The translations under genes and the position numbers were made by a program. Below, in pieces: positions 30,016 to 40,145 of a stretch of DNA of 64,000 nt (the first letter of the stretch is position 1; each line of letters begins with the position of its first letter). Below the pieces are notes generated by a model. It did no database searches. It was not told the DNA's origin and saw only the letters and a program-made list of their open reading frames with translations. The DNA comes from Emiliania huxleyi CCMP1516. Taxonomy: Eukaryota > Haptophyta > Isochrysidales > Noelaerhabdaceae. The stretch is taken from the NCBI RefSeq assembly GCF_000372725.1, contig NW_005202113.1:195891-259890 (forward strand), read 5' to 3'.

Positions 30016-30990
30016 TCACAACCAAACGCGTGAAGTGGCGCACTGCACAAGCTCGCGGCCGAAGAAGAGCCTTCGCTCCCAGAGCGCCGACGGCAGGCCG
30101 TGCGACGGGTCCACCACTGCGTGGGCGTCGTATGGGACGCCGGGGGAGCCCGCCTGCAGCACGAACCCGCCCCGCGCCAGTGTCGAGGGCAGCTCTGCGG
30201 CGCAGTACGCCGTGTCCTACGCAAGGTAACACCGGAGGGGACATCGGATGATCGAGTGGGGAGTAGTGGGTGAGACGTCAGCGAAGCTATCTGCTCGATA
30301 CGATGGCACCTCGGCTGACCAGCCGCCATGGACCATATCGGCATACCGCCGGTAAAAGGAGGAGTCGTTGTTGTACCAGACGGCGAGGAGCGGAGAGGCG
30401 TCTGATGCGGCCGCGTCGACCTCCACGCGGTAGCGCACCGGCACGTCGTCGACTTGGTGCGGGAACTGGACGTGGAGGCTGCCAACGAGGTGCGTTGGTA
30501 TGCCACCGTCGAGGCGGTAGAATCGCTGCGAGTCGGCAAAGCTGCCCGGTTGGAGGACCTGTGCACAGTACGCGTCCCCCTCCTTCGACTCGTGCGTACC
30601 GTAGGGAAAGCGCCCGCGGAGAGAATGAGCACACGTCGGATAAATGTAGAGGGTGGCACTCCCAGCACATGCTTTGCTGCTCGCCGTCATGAGTGGGCAT
30701 GAGCCAGCACTGGCCGAGGCACACGAGCCCCAGGCAAAGAGATCAAACAGCCACCACGTATCTGCGACCCCGAACGGCTGCATCTTGCACGAGAGCCGCC
30801 AAGGCAAGTGCATCGCTTCGCCGAGCTGGTTGACAGCAGGCGATGCTACCGCGAGAGCGTTGAAGTCGCCGGCGCCACCGGCAGCATGGAGCGTCAAAGC
30901 GGCGACGCCGGCCGCGGCGAGCAGGCTTACGGTCACACAGCTGTCCAGCCTGCAGCTTACGATCCCATTGCGTTTGTGGGCGGAGATCAT
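30016..30990 (-). CDS. unrecognised single-pass membrane protein
   Basis: Two exons, 30277-30990 and 30016-30216, joined by a 60-nt GT-AG intron (GAC|GTCTCA ... GCGTAG); 304 residues. An N-terminal hydrophobic helix after a basic segment (CVTVSLLAAAGVAALTLHAAGG) suggests a type II anchor or signal peptide. The rest is ordered and Cys/aromatic-rich (DTWWLFDLFAWGSC, TLYIYPTCAHSLRGRFPYG, YCAQVLQPGSFADSQRFYRL). Exon 2 continues in the same style (YCAAELPSTLARGGFVLQAG, LPSALWERRLFFGRELVQC). I recognise no family. It may be a lumenal or surface protein. More exons past 30016 cannot be excluded. Confidence 0.55.
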
Positions 30991-32185
30991 CGTGGCACGC
31001 GCCGCGCTATACGCGCGCGCGTCCCGACGGCTGGGATGCCGATCGACTCGACGCCTCGCACGCCGCTATCAATCCTAACCGGCAGGGATGATGGTCTCGT
31101 GACCACGGCGCCGCCCCCCCGGGGGCCGGGGCAGGTTGATGGGTCCAGGTGATAGCCCTGGATGGGCAATGCATACGCCTAGTTGGACCTCAGCCTCGCC
31201 CAACCGCGTCCCGGCAAAACCTTTATGTGATGTTACAGGTGGGTTAAGAGGGAGATGTGCGAGAGCTGCGGGACCGCCGGGACGGCGGGCGGGTGATCAA
31301 TACCAAACAACTCTAACACTCACACGTCATTTGGCAACACTAGTGGGGGACCTGCGGCGGACCCGCCTCTGTTGTTCGCGGGCAGTGAGAGACGCAGGAT
31401 CTGCACGCCAAAGTGGGGCCACTCCGCATTTTCATTTTGGTTTTGGGTTGTCGGAGATCATCCATCAGCACTCATAAGTCAGTCAAAGCTCAGTCGTGGC
31501 AGCTGGCACGTGAGCAGAGTCGCTGCATGCAACGGCGCCGCCACACGCTCCGGACGACCGACACACCGACACACCACGCACAATAGGAGGCTATCGCGCA
31601 CGATCGGCCATCGCACCCACCGCAAACACCTCGCCGCACAGATGGGGGGAGGCATAATCCCACACACACCGGAGCAGCGCAGACACCTTACACGTCAGCG
31701 CTCGCTCGATGTGGCCGGCGCTCTCCCCTCTCCTATCGCCTTTTCGACGGCGGCGTGCGGCCACGCGCCGCGCCGAGCCGGTCTCGGCGGGAGACCTCGG
31801 AGCCGCACGCGATGCGGGCATGCGCGATGGCTCCGTTGGCTCCGTGCCTAAGGCAGATAGATTAGGGTGGGGCGGCGGCATCCATGTGTGTAATATATAT
31901 TTATATATCGCTGCGGGTCGCTGCGGGCCGACGATTGTGGACTGATCGATCGATTGTCGGCGGGCGGTGTTCTCGAGTGTTCAGCTTTTACGTTCTACGT
32001 TAAAAGAGCGTCGGCGCGGACACGAGAGACTTATAAGGGTATAGACTCACACGTCATTTGGGGCCTGGAGCCCTATTCACGCGTGCGCGAGACGTGCACC
32101 CTGCTTGATTTCTTCTTTCGGTTTGGGTTAACGACACTCGCACTCACCACCAACACGAAGTCTGCAGCCGCTGCCTGCCTCCCCA
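30991..32185. other. intergenic region with short duplicated motifs
   Basis: About 1.2 kb without a supported gene. The 17-bp word ACTCACACGTCATTTGG occurs at about 31317-31333 and again at 32045-32061, each followed within ~120 bp by a TTTGGTTT/GGGTT-type motif, as if a promoter-proximal segment had been duplicated. GGTGGGTTAAGAGGGAGAT at about 31227-31245 recurs near 62850. An AT island (AATATATATTTATATA) lies at ~31893-31908. Confidence 0.5.
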
Positions 32186-32555
32186 ATGTCGACGATGCGG
32201 CCACGCTCCCACAGCACCGACTTTACAATCCCCAGCCTCTCCCGCACGAATGAGCTGATCGTCTCGAACAACTCTCACGAGGAACAGTTCATTCTTGTGG
32301 ACGAACCGCATTCGCCGACGACGCCTACGCCGTCCACGAGCGCGTTTGTGATTCTCGGCCGCGGCGGCCAGATCGAATCGTCAGAGGGTGAGCCGTTGGC
32401 CTCAGCCGATTGGTGCCGAGCGCGCCTTAACGCCCGTCCCCAACGCAGGCTGCCTCTCTCCATCGGAGCGCAAGCACTTCTTCAAGCAGGCAGGACTGGC
32501 GAGCCCTCTGCGCCGGGCGTCGACGGATCGCGAGGTCCCCGGCTTCTTCCTCTGA
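32186..32555 (+). CDS. small phospho-site-rich protein, one intron
   Basis: Exons 32186-32387 and 32449-32555 (GT-AG, GAGG|GTGAGC ... AACGCAG), giving 102 residues. The N-terminal half is Ser/Thr-rich (HSTDFTIPSLSRTNELIVSN, TTPTPSTSAFVILGRGGQIE); the second exon reads CLSPSERKHFFKQAGLASPL then RRASTDREVPGFFL. A near-consensus splice pair, an immediate return to a sensible frame, and RRAS and LSP phosphorylation-like sites support a real gene. No family is recognised. The unspliced frame runs on into low-complexity sequence, which is not called. Confidence 0.55.
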
Positions 32556-32960
32556 CCCACGCGGCGCCTGCACGTAGAGGCGATTCGTGTGTGGTACGAG
32601 GCCGGCGCAGGGGTCTGGTTTGTGGGACTCGATCGTATTGGTCCTGGTACTGGGGGGTGATTGTCACAGTGAGAGATTGTCCGTGCTGAGAGATAGAGAG
32701 AGAGAGAGACTCTGATGGAGGGACGTGCATGCAGCTAGACATGCAGCATGGGTTGGACGAGATGAACTAGTGTCTAGTCGCCCCGCACACAAAAAGGGCG
32801 TGTGTGTTAGTGTATGTCTGATGTGGGGGGGAGATGGGGTGGACGGAGGTGGTCGAGGTTAGCATGATAACTGATTAGAGTAGTACCACACGCAATCCAC
32901 AATGACAATCACACAAAGAAGGGGGCGAGATCCGAGAAAACTTCAAGAGAGACGTGTATA
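32556..32960. other. spacer with GA microsatellite
   Basis: About 400 bp with (GA)n at ~32693-32710 and TGTGTGTTAGTG runs. It should contain the 3' UTR of the small gene; no other feature is seen. Confidence 0.4.
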
Positions 32961-35900
32961 TACAGGTCATGCAAAACGGGCCCTGAGGGGCCTGAGTGTG
33001 CGACCCCGCGAAACGCGTACACCGGCACATTGTCGGCCGATGCGCGGCTCGCCGCCCACCCCACGCGGTCCCTAGGTGTTATATAGCATAAAGACCGTCC
33101 GTGCAGGGCTCCTAGGCCATCACTGGGTCCACAGTGGACGGACACACAGCCTCAGCCGGCCCGGCGGGCTCCCGACCAGAGCCGCAGAGCCCGTCCGGGG
33201 AGGCCACAAACGGACACTCTACCGACCTTTACACCCCTAGACAACCCACCCTGACTAGCACACGGTGTCGGCCCGACCGCCCTGCGGCCCCAGCTACCAG
33301 CTGGCGCCGCTCGGCCCGGCTGGAGGCGACTGGGGCGCCCAAAATCGCGGAACCGGCGACGTCCTCCGGCCAGCAGCCGGATCGGGCGTCCGACCCGCCC
33401 ACTCGGCGACCCGAGATGGTCTCCCCGACCCCCGAGGCTTGGCACACCGCGCGAGGGGGGCAGCCCAGCCACCCTGCACCGCCCAGGCCGCCCTCTGCGA
33501 GCCCAGGCGCGCCGTAGAGAGTGCCGACGCGATGTCGACGATTTTGGCCTGCGAGACGGGGGCGAGGAGCGGTGTGAGGGCGCCATGTGCCCGGGCGACG
33601 GGCTGAGGGGCCGCTACACGGGCCGCAGAGCTCACCAGCGCCGGCACGGTGGCGCTGGTAGCGATGGTGCTGCTTGTGGCCGCCTTTGGCAGTACCTGAC
33701 CGAGGGCTGACTCGCGACGGCAACGGGGCGGCGAGCCGGGTGGCGGGGTGCGGGGAGGAAGGAGGGGACGCGCCGCGAGAGGGGGGGAGGGGCGCTCTCA
33801 CGTCTGGCTGGCCCGCCCCGACCCCCACGGGGTCGGGATGGTCGATGATGCTGCTCTAGGCGGTCGTCCCGGGTCGCCAGACCGGTCCTGCGGCGGAGTC
33901 GGAGGGTGAGGGGCAGGGGCACGGCCGTGCGGCGGAGGGGACGCGCATCGCGGAGCTCGCAGCAGCCCGAGAGGGCCCGAGCCCGGCCAGAGAGTTGCCC
34001 ACCGCTCGGGCCAAAGAGACAGCGTCGCTGGAGCTGCGCCCCGCGGCCATTTTGTACAGGTCCTGGCTTTGGTTTCACAACACGTTTGGTCCTCGCTATG
34101 GTACGGCTCACCAGATGCGACAGGAGGGCTAAAATCCGGAATATAGACTGCCAAGAGGGTGCTCTAGGCCGCGAAGACACCACACACGGTCTCCCTACTC
34201 ATGCGCGGCTAGCAGGAGGGTGCCAAAAATGAGGTGGCGTCGCCCTGAATAGACGCTGCTCTGGGACGCCGGGACGGCGATGCCACCTGACGCCGACGGC
34301 GGATCCACGATCGCTCGTGGCGCGCGGCGCGGCGTGGCGAGCCCCGCCCCTGGGGTTGAGCAGCGTGTGGGTGGGTCGTCACCACACTGCTCCGAGTAGT
34401 CAGAGCGGCGTCGCGTTTAGTGATACGCCGCTCACGCCATTTAGAGCGGTGTCAGCTTAAAGCAATCGCTGCTCTTACTAGCTAGAGCAGTGTTCACTTA
34501 GCAAAGTCCCGCTCTGAAGAGGAGGAGCGAAGGAGAGCGCGGCTGAGGGAGGCGAAAGCAGCCTCTCCGCGGAAATTGACCGCTCCCGCTATGTTGAGCG
34601 GTGTTGCACTGACTTGACTCCGCTCGAACGTGTTCGGTCGGTGTTTTTCTGAGCAAGAGTCCGCTCTGAAGGTTGCAGAGCGGAGTCTTGTTAGGCAAAC
34701 GCTGCTCTGTGTTGTGTAGAGTGGGATTTAAGCTTGAAGACGCTGCTCTAGCAGTACTAGCACCATCGAGCGGGGTTGCTGAGATAGAACACGGCTCTGA
34801 GATGCGAGAGTGGCGTTGCGCGTTTTGCTTTTGGCCCTCAGCCGGGAGGGGGAGGGGTGGTCAGAGAGACGCGGCGGGCCGGGGAGAGAGGGGACGCGCG
34901 CGCCTTCGAATACTCACTCGTGGCGCCGGCCGGCTCGCAGGGGCCGCCAGCGCCGCTACGGAGGCGCTGCCCGCCGGGAAGGTGCTCGGGAGGGGCGCTG
35001 GTCACTCCCCGCGGCGGCGCCTGCGGCTGGAGGGACGTGGGCTTGGGCCGTGTGAGCAGCGCGGGCGAGAGAGGGACGGCGCGCGGCTCCCAAACGAGCC
35101 GCACGGGCTTCGTCTGGGCCGCCGAGGCCACCTCCTTGGTCGCGGCGGCGGGCGTGATGGCGAGGTGGGCCGAGGCAAGCGTTGAACGTGCCGCCATGCG
35201 CCCCTGAGGAGGGACGAGTGCGTGGGGTGCCACGGGGCGGGGGGAGCGGTGAGAGGAGAGCGGTGGGCACCCCCACGAGGGCTGCGCGGACGCCGCCTGA
35301 CCCCCCCGAGCCCGCCGCTGGCGGTGTGGGGGCGGCACGGTCGAGCGCGCTGGTCGGGCGGGCCGTCCGAGTCGCCTGAGCGGTGCTCTGCCGGCCGGCG
35401 GACGCGCGCGAGGGTGGCCCGACAGGGCTCAAATTACGGAGCCGCTCCCCGGCCGTCCCGGGCGCCTGTCACGCAGGCCGATGGCCCAGCCGTCCTGTGA
35501 GTGGCTGGAGCGAAGGGGGGAGAGCTCAGGAGGGCGACGGGTCAGGGAAGGGGGCGGTGATGCGGTGCGGCGGGGTCTACTCGGCGGCGTGTAGAGAGGA
35601 GGTGCTAAAAGGCGACTATAAAGAGGCGTCTACGGGTGATATGGTGCGCCACGACGGCGGGAGAGCTCTCTCCCGCCGCCCCCGCGGGCCGCCCCGAGGG
35701 GCCGTGCAGCCCATGCCCTCAGGCGCCGCTGTCGCGGGCAGAAGCGCAGCCGGGAAGGTGTCTCGGGCGCCATCTAGAAGGAGCCGACCCGGTCGCGTAT
35801 GGGAGGCAAGCGCGAGCGGGTGGAGGGCAGCCTCGACCCACCTACGGCGTTGTCGTGTTGGAGGGTGTGTGGGCGACCTTCCTTTGAATCAGGAGCGTCG

Positions 35901-36534
35901 CCGCGCGCCGCCATCGCCCGCCGTGTGCTTCTTTGCCGGTGAGCGCGCGACGCAGGCACCTATCGTCAGAGGGGGGGAGGGTGAAGCGCGAGCGTTTCGT
36001 CGACCTAGGAGCCGCGGCAAGCGGCATGTAGCCCACTGATAGCCCCGACCCAGGCCCCGTAGCTTCAGATCCCGAGCGCCGGGTCGAGATAGCCGTCGCG
36101 AGACCAGGATTCAGGGTCGCGGGCGGTCAGCAGTCCAAGAGTCCAGTCGAGCGCCTAAAACAAACCATGCTGAAGGGTCGCAAAAGCGCGGCCCAGCCAC
36201 CTCTCGGCGGTGGTCGACGGCTGTCGCGGAGCCCGACAGCCGCGACAGCGGCGGCCGAGCCAAGGCGGCGGCCGAGCGGATGCTGCTCGTCGAGCCAGCG
36301 GCTGCCGCTGGCGACGAGGGGGGTCCGGGACCGCGTGTTTGGGGGCGGGTGGTGCACCGGCTCGACGCCGGGCGAGCGCAGCGCCCTCCAGTCGGAGCGG
36401 CTCGGGCGAGCGAGGCGGTGGCTCTATGGGCGTTTAGAGGGGCGCCCATCGCTTCTCGCAGCTCTGCAACGCTGACTTTGGGGTTTCGACGATACGCCCG
36501 CAATATTTCTCAGATTTATTTTGCATGACCTGTA
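32961..36534. mobile_element. candidate TIR element of 3.6 kb without recognised transposase
   Basis: TACAGGTCATGCAAAA at 32961-32976 and its exact reverse complement at 36519-36534 form 16-bp inverted ends 3.57 kb apart. If the true ends are CAGGTCATGCAAAA, each is flanked by TA, as in TA-targeting transposons (Tc1/mariner-like and others). The interior is very GC-rich, has no ORF I can assign to a transposase, and holds an array of 41-bp hairpin repeats. It could be a non-autonomous element. The alternative is a chance or gene-related inverted pair; no longer flanking duplication supports it. Confidence 0.45.
34402..34835. repeat. array of 41-bp stem-loop repeats
   Basis: Units begin at about 34402, 34443, 34484, then after an interruption 34595, 34636, 34677, 34718, 34767 and 34807. 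Six of the neighbouring steps are 40-41 bp, with one of about 50. Each unit is a ~32-nt imperfect palindrome, AGAGCGGTGT...CGCTGCTCT, followed by a ~9-nt spacer that differs between units (ACGCCATTT, TTACTAGCT, GAAGGTTGC, GTGTTGTGT). The ends of the units are conserved while the middle varies with compensating ends, so selection or a copying mechanism acts on the AGAGC/GCTCT arms. Confidence 0.8.
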
Positions 36535-36641
36535 GGTTATTAGGCCCGCATGGCGCATGGCCCATGGCGCATGGGGGGCTGGCCCGGCTGGCGGGGGCGA
36601 GAGCGCTGTGGTCGGCCGCGCCGCGCCCCCGCGCCACGACT

Positions 36642-37672
36642 TCACCGGTCGGTCGCATCGGTCGATCCGGCCGAGTAGGCTCCAGCGCTGGAGGCGTAGC
36701 CAGAGAAGGTGACCGTGGAGCGCCGGATCTCGTGGGCGAGCAGCTCGTAGTCGTACCTGCTCACACCCGAGGCGGTGTCAAGAGGCGCTCTGCGCGGCCG
36801 GGCGAGTGCTCAGGCAGTGTCGCACTGGGCGCGCTGCTTCTCGCGCTCGAGCCGCTCTATGACGACGTCCGCACGCCGCCGCTCGACGTGGCGCGCGAAG
36901 AAGGCGCGGCGCAGGATGACCTCTGCGCAGTGGCCGATGGCCGCCCCCACGACGTTTGCAACCACCACGTACAGCGTGTCGAAGGGCTGGCCGAGCTGCG
37001 TCCAGCCGCGTGAGTCGCCTCCCCAGCCGGAGGTGGCGAGGGAGAGGGTGACGCAGGCGTGCAGCACGAGGCGGTACGCGAGGCCGACGTGCGACAGGTG
37101 CAGCATGATGAAGAGCAGCGCGAACTCGCCCGACCTGGCCAGTGCGGTGTCCTTTGCGACCTGCGGGTGCAGGCCCGGCACGGCGAGGGCGAGCCGCTGC
37201 AGCGAGGTGCCAACCACGATGAGCAGCGTCAGGATGCGCGATCCGAGCCATGCGCGCGCGCCTGGTCGGCGAGGTGGACGTGGATGGTGTGGCGGCTCAG
37301 GAGCTGAAAGACGCACAGCGGCGCCCAGATCAGCGAGATGGGCGTCAGCGACGAGTCGTGTGCGACCGCCGCTATGTGGTGTGCGCCCATCAGCACAATG
37401 GCAAGTTGGTGAAGCAGGTAGGCGTCGCTCCAGCTGCGCCGCCGGAGCTCGGTCTCCAACGACTTGTCGCGGAAGCTCATTGAGAGCCAGTGAATCGTGC
37501 CGTCTGGTGTGCCGTCGTCAAGAACGGACGAACAATTTTCGTCAGGCTCGTTGTTGCCGGCACCCTCGGCGGCGGCGGCGGCGGTGCTGGTTGAAGCGTT
37601 GCTGAGCTCTTTCTTCACCTTACGATCACACCCACCGACGGTGTCGCCACTGAAGCGCACGCGCCGTGACAT
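36642..37672 (-). CDS. multi-pass membrane protein resembling the membrane module of class III cyclases
   Basis: Exons 37262-37672, 36835-37196, 36642-36756; both introns are GC-AG (CAG|GCGCGC and CA|GCGCGC). 295 residues. The segment opens with SFRDKSLETELRRRSWSDAY, then several hydrophobic helices (LHQLAIVLMGAHHIAAVA, ISLIWAPLCVFQLL, FALLFIMLHLSHVGLAYRLV, LYVVVANVVGAAIGHCAEVI) and ends with RADVVIERLEREKQ and YDYELLAHEIR. This helix bundle followed by an ERLxxEK signalling helix is how membrane adenylyl/guanylyl cyclases and similar receptors begin, but no catalytic domain follows before the stop. It may be a truncated or regulatory form. The upstream frame is also open, so the start could lie further out. 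Confidence 0.55.
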
Positions 37673-37824
37673 GGCCGCCAGGGGTGGCGAGGGAGCGGGC
37701 AAGCGGGCCGGAGTGGGAGGTGGTCCGGCAGGGGTGTTGGTCCGGGTCACGTCGTTTTCTTTTATGTGAGAGCCGAAGAATGAAATTGAAAGTAAAACAC
37801 CAAGAAGCCAAAACGCGGGCGTCG

Positions 37825-39568
37825 TCAGTCGAAGTCGCGCTCGGCATGGCCGGTGGCCTCGTCGAGAGCGATCATGTGCGCCATGACGCGCTCCCGCTGC
37901 GCGTGCGCCGCCCGCGTCCTCTCCCCGGCGGCGACGGCGGCGCGCGCCGCCAGCTCCTCCTCCGACGGGCCGAGCGGGCGTCCGCCTACAGAAGAGGGAG
38001 CGAGAGCGTTCCGGGCTCTGCCTCCCCCACGCCTCTCGACTGCCGCCGCCGCTCTGCGCGCGCGGGGCGGGCGGGCGCGCCGTGAGAGAGCGGCGCGATC
38101 GACACCTGCGCGGCGCGGAGGGCAGTGGGGCGGCGTGGCGAGTGGGGCCGGTGGCGGCGGCGGCGAGGCAGGGCGCGGGCAGCAAGGAGGTGGAGGGTGG
38201 CAGGGGATGGGGGGGTGGCGGGGTGGAACGGCTCTCGCGTCGCGTCGGAGGAGGGAAGAGCAAGAGGGTGGTGAGATGTCAAATCTCGGCTAGATGTCGG
38301 CGCTCTCTCGCCTCTGTCGCGAGGTCGGAGAGGAGCGTGCCGTCGGTGTAGGACCCGTGCATGGACCCGTGCTGAGAACCGACCTGCGACCTTGTGGTAG
38401 ATCCGCTGCACCTGGGCGGCGGGAGTCAGAGGGGCTCGGGGGGTCGGCTTCTGCAGCGGGGCCCTCTAGGCGCCCGTGCCAGACACACCGCTGCTCGGCG
38501 CGGCGACGGCCTCCCCCCTCGCCGCCGTCCGCAGCGCCATCGCCCGCGTGGCTTCCTCCGCCGTCGGCGTCGTCGCCGCCGCCCCGGCTCCGCCTCCGCT
38601 GGCTCTGCCTCTGGTGCCTCTGGCGCGCCTGCGGGGGAGCCACGCGAGAAGAGCGGTGTGGCAGCCTTGCCTGTGGTGAAGCCCCACGTCGCGGCCTAAC
38701 TCGGCGGGAGCTGGCGGGCGGTGACCTGCTTTTTGCGAGTCGCGAGGGCCGCCGCCGCATCTCCCGGCTCTGCCACGAGGGGGGGGCAAGGGGCGGGGGA
38801 GGTGAGGAGGCTCGGGCCCTGGCAGTCGCCCGCGGTGTGGCGACAGGGTCGGGGCACAGCGGGCTCCAGCGGCGGGGGGGGTCGGCCGGGCGCGAACCTT
38901 CCGACCCGTCGACTGAGCTGGCCGCCTCTGCCGCGCCGGGCGTGTTGCCGACTCCCCACAGCTTGGACGAGCAGCGGGGGCGGGCAATGTCGCTGGCGAT
39001 CTCGCTGCCCCGCTCCTCCTCATCTGGCCCTGCGGGGCGGGAGGCGGCGGGAGCGGAGGGGTGGGATCACGGGGCGGGACTAGGCTCTAGGGGCGGGAGG
39101 TCTCGGGGTCGGATCCGTAATGGGGAGGGTGGCGGGGGGCGCTCGTGGGGGCGGCGGCGGGCGCAGCTCGCCGTGCGGGTCGGAAAAGACAGCCGCCGTC
39201 GCAGCGGCCGCGAGCGCGCGGTGCCCACCGTCCCCGCCGTCCTGCCGTGAACGCTGTGGACCCGCCGCGGACGGCCGATCGTCGTGCAGACTCCCTCCGC
39301 ACACCGGGTTCTCCTCGTCCTCGTCCTCCAGCCGGACCGGTACCATGTGGCGAGGCAGCTGGACCGGTGACTTGCGAGCCGAGGCCCTGGCCCCGCCTGC
39401 TGCGAGGCCTGCGCCCCGGAGCAGGCTGACCGCGCCTCGAAGCCGCTCGGCAATCACGAAGCAAGCCGTGACCGGGCTGGCCACATCGGGCGGGACGACG
39501 GCCCGGAACAGTAAGAGATTGAGCGTCAGCGAGGAGACAAGCAGGACGGGTAGCAGGAGATCCCACAT
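37825..39568 (-). CDS. putative multi-exon gene with N-terminal membrane anchor (model incomplete)
   Basis: The clear parts are two. First, the ATG at 39568 opens MWDLLLPVLLVSSLTLNLLL, a signal anchor, followed by a coding-like stretch (FVIAERLRGAVSLLRGAG, VRLEDEDEENPVCGGSLHDD). Second, the last exon 37825-37985 joins by a 316-nt GC-AG intron to an exon ending at 38302, reading SYTDGTLLSDLATEARERGR, PLGPSEEELAARAAVAAGER and VMAHMIALDEATGHAERDFD. In between, segments such as LVAEPGDAAAALATRKKQ and TAEEATRAMALRTAARGE (38466-38760) look like exons, but I could not fix their splice sites. It may be one gene or two. No family is recognised; the C-terminus is an amphipathic helix. Confidence 0.35.
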
Positions 39569-39609
39569 ACACCTGTCTGTGTGTATGTATATGTTTGACC
39601 GCGCTTAGC

Positions 39610-40036
39610 TAGTCGCCGTTCACATAAACGCACAACTCCGTCGCCGTTCACACAAAAATACAACCACGGACCCAAGACGCACAGCTCAGACAGTCGAGAA
39701 AGGGATAGACCGCAACGACAGTCAGAAGTCAGCGCTGGGTCCCAGGGCGAATGCGATGACGGCCTCTAGTGTGAGCTCTAGCTAGTGAGCTCATCGCTAC
39801 TAACTATATGCAGCGAGTTAGTTAGGAGCCGACCGACCGACCCAGCGACCCTCGCGTGCGTCCGGTGCTCACCGACGGCCGGGCGGGCCACCCGCCCACG
39901 CGCCGCCTACGCGCAGCGCGTGCGCCGCAAACTCGCCCGCCGACAGCGCCGGCCAGTCGCCATCGGCCGTCGCGAGAGGCCTGCCCGGCTGTCGCCGCGG
40001 GGCCCCCACGAACAGTTCAGTCGCCGTTCACATAAA
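39610..40036. repeat. insertion flanked by an 18-bp direct repeat, contains dispersed repeat copy 1
   Basis: AGTCGCCGTTCACATAAA occurs at 39610-39627 and again at 40019-40036. Between them, 39645-40014 is nearly identical to 53128-53481. The flanking repeats look like a target-site duplication of the length usual for target-primed retroposition. The inserted sequence is the shorter version of the copy at 53 kb. Confidence 0.7.
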
Positions 40037-40145
40037 GGCGCCGCCAACGCAAATGGCAATGTTTTTCCGCTACCAGCACGCACCGTGACAGAATTGTGCA
40101 CGCTTGGAAAACGCTGTGCTGCGAAGAGCCAGCGGCCCCTTGGCC

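Noticed and set aside
34402-34835. CRISPR-like look of the 41-bp repeat array
   Set aside because: Units are diverged palindromes with 9-nt spacers in a eukaryotic context; CRISPR spacers are ~30 nt, repeats are near identical, and no cas genes are present.
33134-36039. Several 100-220-codon frames inside the candidate TIR element
   Set aside because: Both strands are open in several frames at once and the products are Arg/Pro/Gly-rich without any transposase motif.
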